From NCBI GenBank assembly GCA_045533195.1, contig JAZSHI010000013.1, positions 1 to 10,679 on the forward strand: DNA of 10,679 bases, read 5' to 3'. The position numbers were made by a program, and so were the translations under genes. This stretch comes from SIG607 sp045533195 (GTDB lineage Bacteria > Bacillota > Clostridia > Oscillospirales > Acutalibacteraceae). Positions 4,239-10,679 of the stretch are shown piece after piece. Positions within the stretch are counted from its first letter, which is position 1, and each line of letters opens with the position of its first letter. The notes under the pieces are model-generated. The model was given only the letters and a program-made list of their open reading frames with translations, did not search any database and had not been told where the DNA came from.

Positions 4239-6279
4239 AATCGTTAATAAGAAGAACTTTGTGCTTTCTGGCTTTAAGTGACATTGGCATTTTGATTTCT
4301 TCGCCGGTTAGTGCATCGTAAACCTTTTGGGTATCACTTAACTTAAAGTCGATATTATCGCTATCAATATTGCTCATATTAGAGATAAAGCCCAAGCGTT
4401 TACCGTCCTTTTCGTAGTAGGATATTTGAGTCTTTTCATTACCGCAATCAACCTTAGTAAGCCAATACGGTTTAAACTGGCTGCCCTCAATACCGAAGTC
4501 ATCTATAGCCTTCCAGATAGGAGACATAAGTTCCAGAGGTTCTGTAATAACGTTAGGTCTGGGGAGAATTCCGTGAACAAGGCTTATGGTCATAGAGTCT
4601 TCAAAGCTCCAGTTAGAAAAGGTATAAGCGATAAGCTCGTGAACAACACCGAAGTTTCTTCCGATATATTCGGTTCTTATGTAGTCGGGAGTCATAGAGT
4701 CAATACTGTTTTCACCCTGACAGGCAATAAACCATTGTACGTCTTCGCCGTCCCAGTTCATATGCATAAATGAATAGGCGGGGATATTACAGCAACTGCT
4801 GATATGAGGATTAAAGCATCCGCCGCGCTCCTCTAAGAACTCATAAATGCTTCTGCAGAACTCTCTGACCTTGCTTATGGGGAAGCTGCGCTGTTTGTTG
4901 CCGTATGGATCAATAAATCCGCAGCCGTGCTTTTCATTATAACAACCGTAGGGAATACAGAATGTATCAATATAAAGTCCGTCAAAATCAAAATCGGTAA
5001 TAACCTTTTTAATGCCCTCGCAAAGAGCCTCGTTAAAGCCGCTGCCCGAACACATATGACGTGTGCGCTGATTGGGTTTTCTGTACCAAGAGAAGTCCTT
5101 AATGGTACCGGGAGCAATCATATGGATCCATTCGTCGCTCTTAGAAGCCCAGAGAGGAGAAAGGGTGGACATTTCATATCCAAAGTAGGGTATAACCTTT
5201 ATGCCGCGGCTGTGACATTCTTTAACTATTTGGGCGGTTCTTCTTGAGGTATCTTCTCCTATTATCCAGCAGTTCTGAACAGGGTTCCACTTTTCGTGAA
5301 GAATAAGGGTGGTAACGCCGAGTCTCTTCATTCTGTCATAGCAGTTTTCTCCGCTGCCTTCGATAACTTCACCTGCAAGATAGTCATTATATTCAATGGG
5401 GATTTTACCGTTGAAGCAGTCTATATGTAAAATCTTTTCCTTGTAAGGATTTTCGGGGAATGGCTTTACGGGTGTAAACTGGAAATTAAAATTAAAGGTT
5501 AAGGGGTGGGCGCAATTTTTCTTGGGGGCACCGTTTTCTCTGTGCCATGACAAAGGATAACTGTCGGTAAGACGAAGTCTAACGATAACTTCTTCTTCAC
5601 CGTCGATAATTTCCATAGCCTTGTCAATGGATACAGGCTGCCAATTTTTGTTATCATCAGCAGCAAAGCAGAAACCTCTTGTTTCATCACCAACGTAAAG
5701 AATAGGCATAAAAGGCATAGCCATAGAAGAAGGAATCTCGCGGCTGGAAGCAACTCTGTTTGCGGGGATAGACTTACCGCTGAAGGTTGGAGTAGGTTCG
5801 CCGTCGCGGTTTGGGAAGTAGTGGAAGTTTTTAGCATAAGTCTTTTTAAGAGGAATTTCCACCCAAAGCTTGTCAAGCGACCAGTTGGTAGGCTTTTGCC
5901 TACCGTATGCCGTATCCTCGTAAAGAGTGTGTGTACGAGGCATAGCTGTAAGAACGATATTTGTGTAACCGTCAAATTCAACGGTGGAAACAACGTTAAT
6001 AGTAATAGCCTCGCTTCTCATACTGGAGCAAATAATAGCCTTTTCGTCGTTTTTGCTTAATATGAAGTTTTCAATTTCAGTCCATTGACAGTCATTTCCG
6101 TCTTCCTTTGCTACTATTCTTATAGGCGCGGAAAGAATTTCTTCGTCAAGTACGTTTACCGAAGAAAAGAGTACATTGTTATCAATAACATATTTTCTTC
6201 CCCAAACGTTAAGGTCAACCTTATTGTCGGTACAGGAACATTCAAGAGGTGTCCATGTGTTTAAAATTTTCTTTTCCAT
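4237..6279 (-). CDS. putative cytoplasmic glycoside hydrolase-like protein (DUF6067-like)
   Basis: A 680-residue protein with a beta-rich N-terminal part (about 1-275) and a barrel-like part (about 280-600): HIDCF at 285-289, LGVTTLILHEKWN at 320-332, RGIKVIPYFGYEMS at 358-371, and FDFDGLYIDTF at 430-440. D433 and D438 in the DGLYID strand are the typical place for acidic catalytic or sugar-binding residues in such (beta/alpha)8 enzymes. A small beta-domain (about 610-680) with a YDALTGEEI-type stretch ends the protein, as in GH13/GH36-like sugar enzymes. I assign it tentatively to the DUF6067 group of predicted glycosidases; substrate unknown. There is no signal peptide, so it should act inside the cell on imported sugars. 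The ATG has GGGAGGT four bases upstream, its own promoter and its own terminator, so it is monocistronic. No sugar transporter is adjacent. Confidence 0.7.
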   Translation of the reverse strand: MEKKILNTWTPLECSCTDNKVDLNVWGRKYVIDNNVLFSSVNVLDEEILSAPIRIVAKEDGNDCQWTEIENFILSKNDEKAIICSSMRSEAITINVVSTVEFDGYTNIVLTAMPRTHTLYEDTAYGRQKPTNWSLDKLWVEIPLKKTYAKNFHYFPNRDGEPTPTFSGKSIPANRVASSREIPSSMAMPFMPILYVGDETRGFCFAADDNKNWQPVSIDKAMEIIDGEEEVIVRLRLTDSYPLSWHRENGAPKKNCAHPLTFNFNFQFTPVKPFPENPYKEKILHIDCFNGKIPIEYNDYLAGEVIEGSGENCYDRMKRLGVTTLILHEKWNPVQNCWIIGEDTSRRTAQIVKECHSRGIKVIPYFGYEMSTLSPLWASKSDEWIHMIAPGTIKDFSWYRKPNQRTRHMCSGSGFNEALCEGIKKVITDFDFDGLYIDTFCIPYGCYNEKHGCGFIDPYGNKQRSFPISKVREFCRSIYEFLEERGGCFNPHISSCCNIPAYSFMHMNWDGEDVQWFIACQGENSIDSMTPDYIRTEYIGRNFGVVHELIAYTFSNWSFEDSMTISLVHGILPRPNVITEPLELMSPIWKAIDDFGIEGSQFKPYWLTKVDCGNEKTQISYYEKDGKRLGFISNMSNIDSDNIDFKLSDTQKVYDALTGEEIKMPMSLKARKHKVLLIND

Positions 6280-6315
6280 AATGACCTCCCATATACAGAA
6301 GCTTTATTTGATTTA

Positions 6316-6344
6316 AGTATAGGATCTATAACCTTCTTTGTCAA
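6316..6344 (-). promoter_or_regulatory. promoter of the glycoside hydrolase-like gene
   Basis: Read on the minus strand, TTGACA (6344-6339) and TATACT (6321-6316) are 17 bp apart. The transcript would start near 6309, giving a leader of about 30 bases with a GGGAGGT ribosome binding site. Confidence 0.75.
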
Positions 6345-6390
6345 TGAAGAAAACCAACGGAAAACTGCTGAAAAATGCCCTATTATCAAT

Positions 6391-6419
6391 AACTTTTTAC
6401 TTTAAAAAGTTGATTTTTT
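6391..6419 (+). other. terminator-like hairpin in the divergent intergenic region
   Basis: AACTTTTTA (6391-6399) pairs with TAAAAAGTT (6403-6411) around a 3-base loop and is followed by six T residues at 6414-6419. No plus-strand gene ends nearby, so it either stops stray transcription toward the amidase gene or is an AT-rich protein-binding site. The stem is weak because it is almost all A-T pairs. Confidence 0.35.
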
Positions 6420-6454
6420 GAAAAGATGTCGGTGAATGTCGCAAATTAACGTAC

Positions 6455-6460
6455 TATAAT
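6455..6460 (+). promoter_or_regulatory. probable -10 box of the amidase gene
   Basis: TATAAT at 6455-6460 lies about 20 bases before the ribosome binding site. No good -35 box is seen at 16-18 bp, so the promoter may need an activator or an alternative sigma factor. The leader would be only about 15 bases. Confidence 0.45.
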
Positions 6461-6481
6461 AGAGTAAAAGGAGGTGATAAT

Positions 6482-7114
6482 ATGCCAAAAATTTATTTAA
6501 GTCCTGCTTATCATAAGTGGAATCCCTGCTCTATAGACGGCTGTGATGAAACAACTCATAATAATCTTTATTTAGATGAGCTTGAAAAGTATCTTAAAGC
6601 CTGTAATATTCAGTACAAAAGAGGGGTAAGACGAGTTCCTAAATCAAGTGAAGACAATGACGCGTTGCTCAGCAGAGCAGTAAGGGAATCTAATGAATAT
6701 GGCGCGGATATACATTACGTAAGTCATACAAACGCATTTAATGGGGCAACAAAGGGATACAGACCTATGATATATCCGGGTTATAAGGATGCAAAGCGAC
6801 TTGCCGACATTCTGATAGAAAAGCGTAAAGAAATTTATCCTTATCCCATTACCCTTAATACCCGTACCGATTTATATGAACTCAGAGCGACCAAGGCTAC
6901 CGCTTATTATGAGGAACACGTCTTCCACGATAACAAAGAAGATGCTCAGTGGTTTCACAGCAATATGAAGCTTATTGCAAAGCAGACGGCAATGGGCTTT
7001 TGCGAATATTTCGGTATTCCTTTTGTTGATATAAAGGAGGAAAATAAAGCAAAAACCGTTATAGATTTGCTCTTAAAGGCAATAGAACTTTTAAAAGAAA
7101 TATTTAAAGTCTGA
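6482..7114 (+). CDS. N-acetylmuramoyl-L-alanine amidase-like protein (Amidase_3 fold)
   Basis: A 210-residue protein expected to cut the amide bond between N-acetylmuramic acid and L-alanine in peptidoglycan, using zinc. Residues fit the Amidase_3 pattern: H11 after the first strand (LSPAYHKWN), E23 (DETTHN) and H82 (YVSHTNA) as zinc ligands, and E144 or E145 in YYEEHVFHDNKEDAQW in the place of the catalytic glutamate. The first motif, AYHKW, deviates from the usual GHGG, so substrate or activity may differ. The domain ends near 180; the last 25 residues are a charged helical tail. There is no signal peptide or cell-wall-binding domain, as in phage-type endolysins or enzymes exported by other means, yet no phage genes are next to it. 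The ribosome binding site AAGGAGGTGAT is almost fully complementary to 16S rRNA. It appears monocistronic; a new promoter follows at 7124. Confidence 0.8.
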   Translation: MPKIYLSPAYHKWNPCSIDGCDETTHNNLYLDELEKYLKACNIQYKRGVRRVPKSSEDNDALLSRAVRESNEYGADIHYVSHTNAFNGATKGYRPMIYPGYKDAKRLADILIEKRKEIYPYPITLNTRTDLYELRATKATAYYEEHVFHDNKEDAQWFHSNMKLIAKQTAMGFCEYFGIPFVDIKEENKAKTVIDLLLKAIELLKEIFKV

Positions 7115-7123
7115 ATTTTTGTA

Positions 7124-7152
7124 TTGACATATACAGAGTATATTGGTATAAT
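7124..7152 (+). promoter_or_regulatory. perfect consensus promoter of the citrate operon
   Basis: TTGACA (7124-7129), 17-bp spacer, TATAAT (7147-7152). Both hexamers and spacing are ideal, so strong basal expression is expected unless repressed. The spacer holds the inverted repeat ATATAC-AGA-GTATAT (7129-7143). Confidence 0.88.
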
Positions 7153-7162
7153 TGTATACAAT
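7151..7162. promoter_or_regulatory. likely GntR/FCD operator
   Basis: ATTGTATACAAT is a perfect 12-bp palindrome overlapping the last two bases of the -10 box and the transcription start. It fits the FadR-subfamily pattern TnGT...ACnA. The second gene of the operon encodes a FadR-subfamily GntR protein, so autoregulation by repression is the simplest reading. Confidence 0.65.
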
Positions 7163-7181
7163 CTTTTGAAAGTGAGTGATA

Positions 7182-8561
7182 ATGATGCTTGAAATATCAC
7201 CAAAAAGTAATCTTTTGGAACTTAAAAGCTATAAATATTCTCTGCAAGACGTAGCAGAGCCTAATTTATACAGAAACGTATATAATTATGAGGACGTACC
7301 GAAAATTGCTTTCAACCACAGAAGAGTACCTATGAGTATGCCAAAGGAAATTTGGATTACCGATACTTCTCTTCGTGACGGTCAGCAGTCGGTTGAGCCC
7401 TATACCGTAAAACAGATTGTTGATTTATATAAGCTTATGTCCAAGCTTGGCGGCCCTTACGGAATCATCCGTCAGACCGAATTTTTCGTATATAGCAAAA
7501 AAGATAGAGAGGCTCTCGAAAAATGCAGGGAATTGGGTTTGAAATTTCCCGAAATTACCACTTGGATAAGAGCCAATAAGGAAGACTTTAAGCTTGTTCG
7601 TGACCTTGGTATCAGAGAAACAGGTATTCTTGTTTCCTGTTCCGATTATCATATTTTCAAAAAGCTTAAGATGACAAGAAAGCAGGTAATGGAGCATTAT
7701 CTTTCTGCCGTTGCTCTTGCCTTCGAGGCGGGAGTTATGCCCCGTTGTCACCTTGAGGATATAACCAGAGCCGACTTCTACGGCTTTGTTGTGCCTTTTG
7801 TAAATGAGCTTATGAAGATGAGTCAGGATGCAGGTATCCCCGTAAAAATCCGCGCTTGTGATACTATGGGCTATGGTGTACCCTTTAGTGAGGTTGCGCT
7901 TCCCAGAAGTGTGCCCGGCATTATTTACGGACTTCAGCATTATTCTGACGTGCCCAGCGAAATGCTTGAATGGCATGGTCATAACGACTTCTATAAGGCG
8001 GTTACAAATGCGTCTACTGCTTGGCTTTACGGCGCATCTGCCGTTAACTGTTCGCTTCTCGGCATAGGAGAAAGAACAGGTAATATTCCCCTTGAAGCTA
8101 TGGTTCTTGAATATGCGTCGCTTAGAGGAAGTCTTGACGGTATGGATACAACCGCCATTACCGAAATAGCCGAATATTTTAGAAACGAAATGAACTACGA
8201 TATTCCGCCTATGACTCCCTTTGTGGGCAGAAACTTTAACGTAACAAGAGCTGGTATTCACGCCGACGGACTTTTAAAGGATGAAGAAATTTATAATATC
8301 TTTAATACCGAAAAAATCCTTGGAAGACGTCCTGCCGTTATGCTCAGCAAAACCTCAGGCCTTGCAGGAATTGCTTACTGGATAAACGAAAACTACAGAC
8401 TAACGGGTGAAGAGGCTGTTGATAAGCGAGATGCACTTGTTGTACGTTTAAAGGAATGGATAGACAAGGAATACGAGGACGGAAGACAGACCTCTCTTTC
8501 TAATGGCGAAATTGAAGAAAAAATCGAAGAATTTTCCTGTGGGAAATTAAAAATACTGTAA
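7182..8561 (+). CDS. Re-citrate synthase-like DRE-TIM metallolyase (HMGL family)
   Basis: A 459-residue enzyme of the isopropylmalate/homocitrate synthase superfamily. The family member it most resembles is the anaerobes' Re-citrate synthase, which joins acetyl-CoA and oxaloacetate to citrate with a divalent metal. Visible motifs: DTSLRDGQQS at 61-70 (R65 and D66 of the LRDG signature), RCHLEDITRADFYGF at 188-202, CDTMGYGVP at 226-234, the metal-binding HGHND at 265-269, GIGERTGN at 294-301 and GIHADG at 358-363. It lacks the long LeuA regulatory domain of classical isopropylmalate synthases, so leucine feedback is not expected. The neighbouring aconitase supports citrate rather than isopropylmalate as product. 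The start is uncertain: ATG 7182 or 7185 with the weak AGTGAG site, or GTG 7176, which overlaps that site. A gene fifteen bases downstream encodes its probable regulator. Exact substrate is inferred. Confidence 0.85.
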   Translation: MMLEISPKSNLLELKSYKYSLQDVAEPNLYRNVYNYEDVPKIAFNHRRVPMSMPKEIWITDTSLRDGQQSVEPYTVKQIVDLYKLMSKLGGPYGIIRQTEFFVYSKKDREALEKCRELGLKFPEITTWIRANKEDFKLVRDLGIRETGILVSCSDYHIFKKLKMTRKQVMEHYLSAVALAFEAGVMPRCHLEDITRADFYGFVVPFVNELMKMSQDAGIPVKIRACDTMGYGVPFSEVALPRSVPGIIYGLQHYSDVPSEMLEWHGHNDFYKAVTNASTAWLYGASAVNCSLLGIGERTGNIPLEAMVLEYASLRGSLDGMDTTAITEIAEYFRNEMNYDIPPMTPFVGRNFNVTRAGIHADGLLKDEEIYNIFNTEKILGRRPAVMLSKTSGLAGIAYWINENYRLTGEEAVDKRDALVVRLKEWIDKEYEDGRQTSLSNGEIEEKIEEFSCGKLKIL

Positions 8562-8576
8562 AAGGGGATGTAAGGT

Positions 8577-9224
8577 ATGATTGAACATAAAACAATATCC
8601 CTTGCAGATCAAGTTTTTGAACAACTTGAAGCAGATATTTTAATCGGTAAATATAAGCGCGGCGAAATTCTTACCGAGCTTAAAATAAGTGAAAACTTAG
8701 GTGTCAGCCGTACCCCTGTCAGAGAAGCTCTCCACAGACTTGCTGTTGAACACATTATTGAAGAAACAGCAAGAGGCTGTATGGTAGTAGGCATAAACGA
8801 AGATGATTTAAAGGATATTTACGAAATTCGCTGTGTAATAGAGGGTATGGCTGCCCAAAAGGCTGCCGAGCGGATAACAGACGAAGAATTAAATGAACTT
8901 TCCGAGCTTGTGGATTTGCAGGAATTTTATTCTTTTAAAAAGGATGCTGACCATATAAAAAGTTTAGATAACGAATTTCACCAGCTTATATATAAGTTTT
9001 CGGGAAGCAATGTTTTATACAGCACTCTTGTGCCGCTGCATAAGAAAATACAAAAATACAGAAAGGCTGCCGTAGAAAACGAAATAAGAGCAGAGCTTTC
9101 TGTTGAAGAACACAGAACGATTTTAAAGGCGATTTCCTTAAAAGACGGAGCTTTGGCAAGAGAAAAGATGACCGAGCACGTTAAAAATGCCTATGCCCAT
9201 ATAATAAACAAGGAGGAAAACTGA
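8577..9224 (+). CDS. GntR family transcriptional regulator (FadR subfamily, FCD domain)
   Basis: A 215-residue DNA-binding protein. A winged helix-turn-helix (about 8-72) contains the family hallmark ISENLGVSRTPVREALHRL at 37-55. The all-helical FCD ligand-binding domain (about 77-207) has the usual metal site: D131, H135, H179 and H201. Such metal sites commonly bind a carboxylic acid, so citrate, isocitrate or 2-oxoglutarate are sensible candidate effectors here (inference). The gene lies 15 bases after the citrate synthase-like gene, with AAGGGG as ribosome binding site. Its stop codon is one base from the next start codon, so all three genes are one transcript. It is expected to bind the ATTGTATACAAT palindrome at the operon promoter and repress it until the effector is present. 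Length is normal for the family. Confidence 0.93.
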   Translation: MIEHKTISLADQVFEQLEADILIGKYKRGEILTELKISENLGVSRTPVREALHRLAVEHIIEETARGCMVVGINEDDLKDIYEIRCVIEGMAAQKAAERITDEELNELSELVDLQEFYSFKKDADHIKSLDNEFHQLIYKFSGSNVLYSTLVPLHKKIQKYRKAAVENEIRAELSVEEHRTILKAISLKDGALAREKMTEHVKNAYAHIINKEEN

Positions 9225-9225
9225 A

Positions 9226-10679
9226 ATGGGACTTACCATTGCACAGAAAATTATTAAAGAACATTTAAGAAGCGGCGATATGACCGTCGGCAGTGAAATA
9301 TCACTTAAAATCGACCAGACTCTTACCCAAGATGCAACGGGAACAATGGCTTATCTTGAGTTTGAAACTATGGGAATTGACAGGGTAAAGACCGAAAAAA
9401 GCGTCGCTTATATCGACCATAACACACTTCAGTCGGGCTTTGAAAATGCCGATGACCACCGTTATATTCAGTCGGTTGCCAAAAAGCACGGTATATACTT
9501 CTCCCGTCCCGGTAACGGTATCTGCCATCAGGTACATTTAGAGCGCTTCGGCAAACCAGGTAAAACCCTTATAGGTTCCGACAGCCATACCCCCACAGGC
9601 GGCGGTATCGGTATGCTTTCCTTTGGCGCGGGCGGTCTTGATGTTGCCGTTGCAATGGGCGGCGGCGCATACTTTATCACTATGCCTAAAATGTACAAGG
9701 TTAACCTTACGGGAAAGCTTAATCCTTACGTTACCGCCAAGGATGTAAGCCTTGAGATTTTACGTATTCTCTCTGTAAAAGGCGGCGTAGGTGCTATTAT
9801 TGAATGGGGCGGCGAGGGTGTTAAAAATCTTTCTGTTCCCGAACGCGCAACCATTACAAATATGGGAACCGAGCTTGGCGCTACCACTTCAATTTTCCCT
9901 TCCGATGAAATTACAAGAGAATTTCTTAAAAAGCAGGGCAGAGAAGAGGATTATATTCCCCTCTCCAGCGACCAAGATGCCGTATATGATAAGATTATCG
10001 ACATAAATATGAGTGAGCTTGAGCCCCTTATAGCCTGTCCTCACAGCCCCGATAACATTGTTACAGTGTCTTCCCTTAAGGGAGTAAAGGTTGATCAGGT
10101 TTGTATTGGCTCTTGTACTAACTCTTCTCTTTTTGATATGCTTAAGGTTGCTGCTATTCTTAAAGGCAAAACCATTAAGGACAGCGTTAGCCTTTCGGTT
10201 TCTCCCGGTTCTAAACAGGTACTTACCATGCTTGCCGACTGCGGCGCACTGTCCGATATAATTGCAAGCGGTGCCAGAGTGCTTGAATGTGCCTGTGGAC
10301 CTTGTATCGGTATGGGATTTTCTCCCAATTCTGCCGGTGTGTCTCTGCGTACCTTTAACCGTAACTTTGAGGGCAGAAGCGGTACAGCTGACGGTCAGGT
10401 TTACCTTGTTTCTCCCGAAACCGCCGTTGCGGCTGCTCTTACAGGGGAAATTTCCGACCCCAGACTTTTAGGCGATATGCCAGAGATTACTATGCCGGAG
10501 AAATTCCTTATTAACGACAGTGCAGTAATTGAGCCTGCCTCTATAGAAGAAAGCAAAGACATTGAAGTGCTGAGAGGACCTAATATTAAAAAGTTCCCCG
10601 ATGCACGTCCTCAAAAAAATGAACTGGAAGCTGCTCTTGTGCTTAAGGTTGGCGACAATATTACCACCGACCATATTAT
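9226..10679 (+). CDS. aconitate hydratase (Aquifex-type aconitase), 3' end beyond the window
   Basis: Catalyses citrate to isocitrate through cis-aconitate with a 4Fe-4S cluster. The first 484 codons are present and open up to the window edge; relatives of this short aconitase type have roughly 640 residues, so about the last quarter is missing. Visible: the IDQTLTQDATGT start of the domain at 29-40, IGSDSHTPTGGGIGML at 116-131, and the cluster ligands C297 (GSCTNS) and C357 and C360 (CGPCIG). The GDNITTDHI stretch at 476-484 opens the swivel domain, fused here rather than encoded as a separate LeuD-like subunit. That fusion, together with the neighbours, argues for aconitase rather than isopropylmalate isomerase. 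The ATG has AGGAGG nine bases upstream inside the preceding gene, and the gap to the regulator's stop is one base. The product of the first gene in the operon is its expected substrate. Confidence 0.93.
   Translation, partial: MGLTIAQKIIKEHLRSGDMTVGSEISLKIDQTLTQDATGTMAYLEFETMGIDRVKTEKSVAYIDHNTLQSGFENADDHRYIQSVAKKHGIYFSRPGNGICHQVHLERFGKPGKTLIGSDSHTPTGGGIGMLSFGAGGLDVAVAMGGGAYFITMPKMYKVNLTGKLNPYVTAKDVSLEILRILSVKGGVGAIIEWGGEGVKNLSVPERATITNMGTELGATTSIFPSDEITREFLKKQGREEDYIPLSSDQDAVYDKIIDINMSELEPLIACPHSPDNIVTVSSLKGVKVDQVCIGSCTNSSLFDMLKVAAILKGKTIKDSVSLSVSPGSKQVLTMLADCGALSDIIASGARVLECACGPCIGMGFSPNSAGVSLRTFNRNFEGRSGTADGQVYLVSPETAVAAALTGEISDPRLLGDMPEITMPEKFLINDSAVIEPASIEESKDIEVLRGPNIKKFPDARPQKNELEAALVLKVGDNITTDHI

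Noticed and set aside
5499..5993. Minus-strand open frame (164 codons) within the glycoside hydrolase-like gene
   Set aside because: Different frame of the same strand, with low-complexity leucine/serine-rich translation and no own ribosome binding site that I can support.
6433..6460. Sporulation sigma factor (F/G-type) promoter before the amidase gene
   Set aside because: TGAATG and CTATAAT are loosely similar, but spacing and the -10 sequence do not fit well enough to claim it.
7425..8261. Long open frame (278 codons) on the minus strand inside the citrate synthase-like gene
   Set aside because: It lies wholly antisense to a strongly conserved enzyme and encodes no recognisable domain; the opposite-strand openness follows from the codon use of the real gene.

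Overview
The window looks like a low-GC anaerobic Firmicute of the class Clostridia, probably a gut-type lineage. Three things point there: strong AGGAGG-type ribosome binding sites with several near-consensus TTGACA/TATAAT promoters; a large serine recombinase of the TndX/TnpX type; and a Re-citrate synthase-like gene in one operon with an Aquifex-type aconitase, an arrangement known from strict anaerobes that make glutamate through the oxidative half of the TCA cycle. Species cannot be named from sequence alone.

Positions 1 to about 3960 are accessory, AT-rich DNA. A 364-base non-coding stretch full of short direct and inverted repeats leads into a complete tyrosine recombinase (365-1342). 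That gene is bracketed by three copies of one 20-base direct repeat (116, 239, 1344). A densely folded non-coding segment (1391-1536) follows, then a 55-residue ORF (1590-1757) and a complete large serine recombinase (1830-3338). After a cysteine-rich in-frame extension with no start and a perfect 12-bp inverted repeat comes a small PBECR-type nuclease-like protein (3583-3960) with its own consensus promoter. Two unrelated site-specific recombinases side by side suggest stacked or degraded mobile elements. No conjugation, phage structural or resistance genes are visible in this window.

Positions 3984-4175 hold what I consider the most interesting item: a free-standing structured small RNA of about 155 nt. 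It has a TTGACA-16-TATAAT promoter, a two-part closing stem, three internal hairpins and an intrinsic terminator. I could not assign it to a known RNA family.

Positions 4203-7114 contain two divergent monocistronic genes: a cytoplasmic 680-residue glycoside-hydrolase-like barrel protein on the minus strand, and an Amidase_3-like cell-wall amidase on the plus strand.

Positions 7124-10679 form an operon: Re-citrate synthase-like enzyme, GntR/FCD repressor-like regulator, and aconitase (cut by the window edge). Its promoter is a perfect TTGACA-17-TATAAT. It carries one palindrome in the spacer and a perfect 12-bp palindrome, ATTGTATACAAT, overlapping the end of the -10 box. That palindrome fits the FadR-subfamily operator pattern and is the likely autoregulatory site of the GntR protein. 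Together the enzymes would turn oxaloacetate plus acetyl-CoA into citrate and then isocitrate; an isocitrate dehydrogenase gene is expected just beyond the window.
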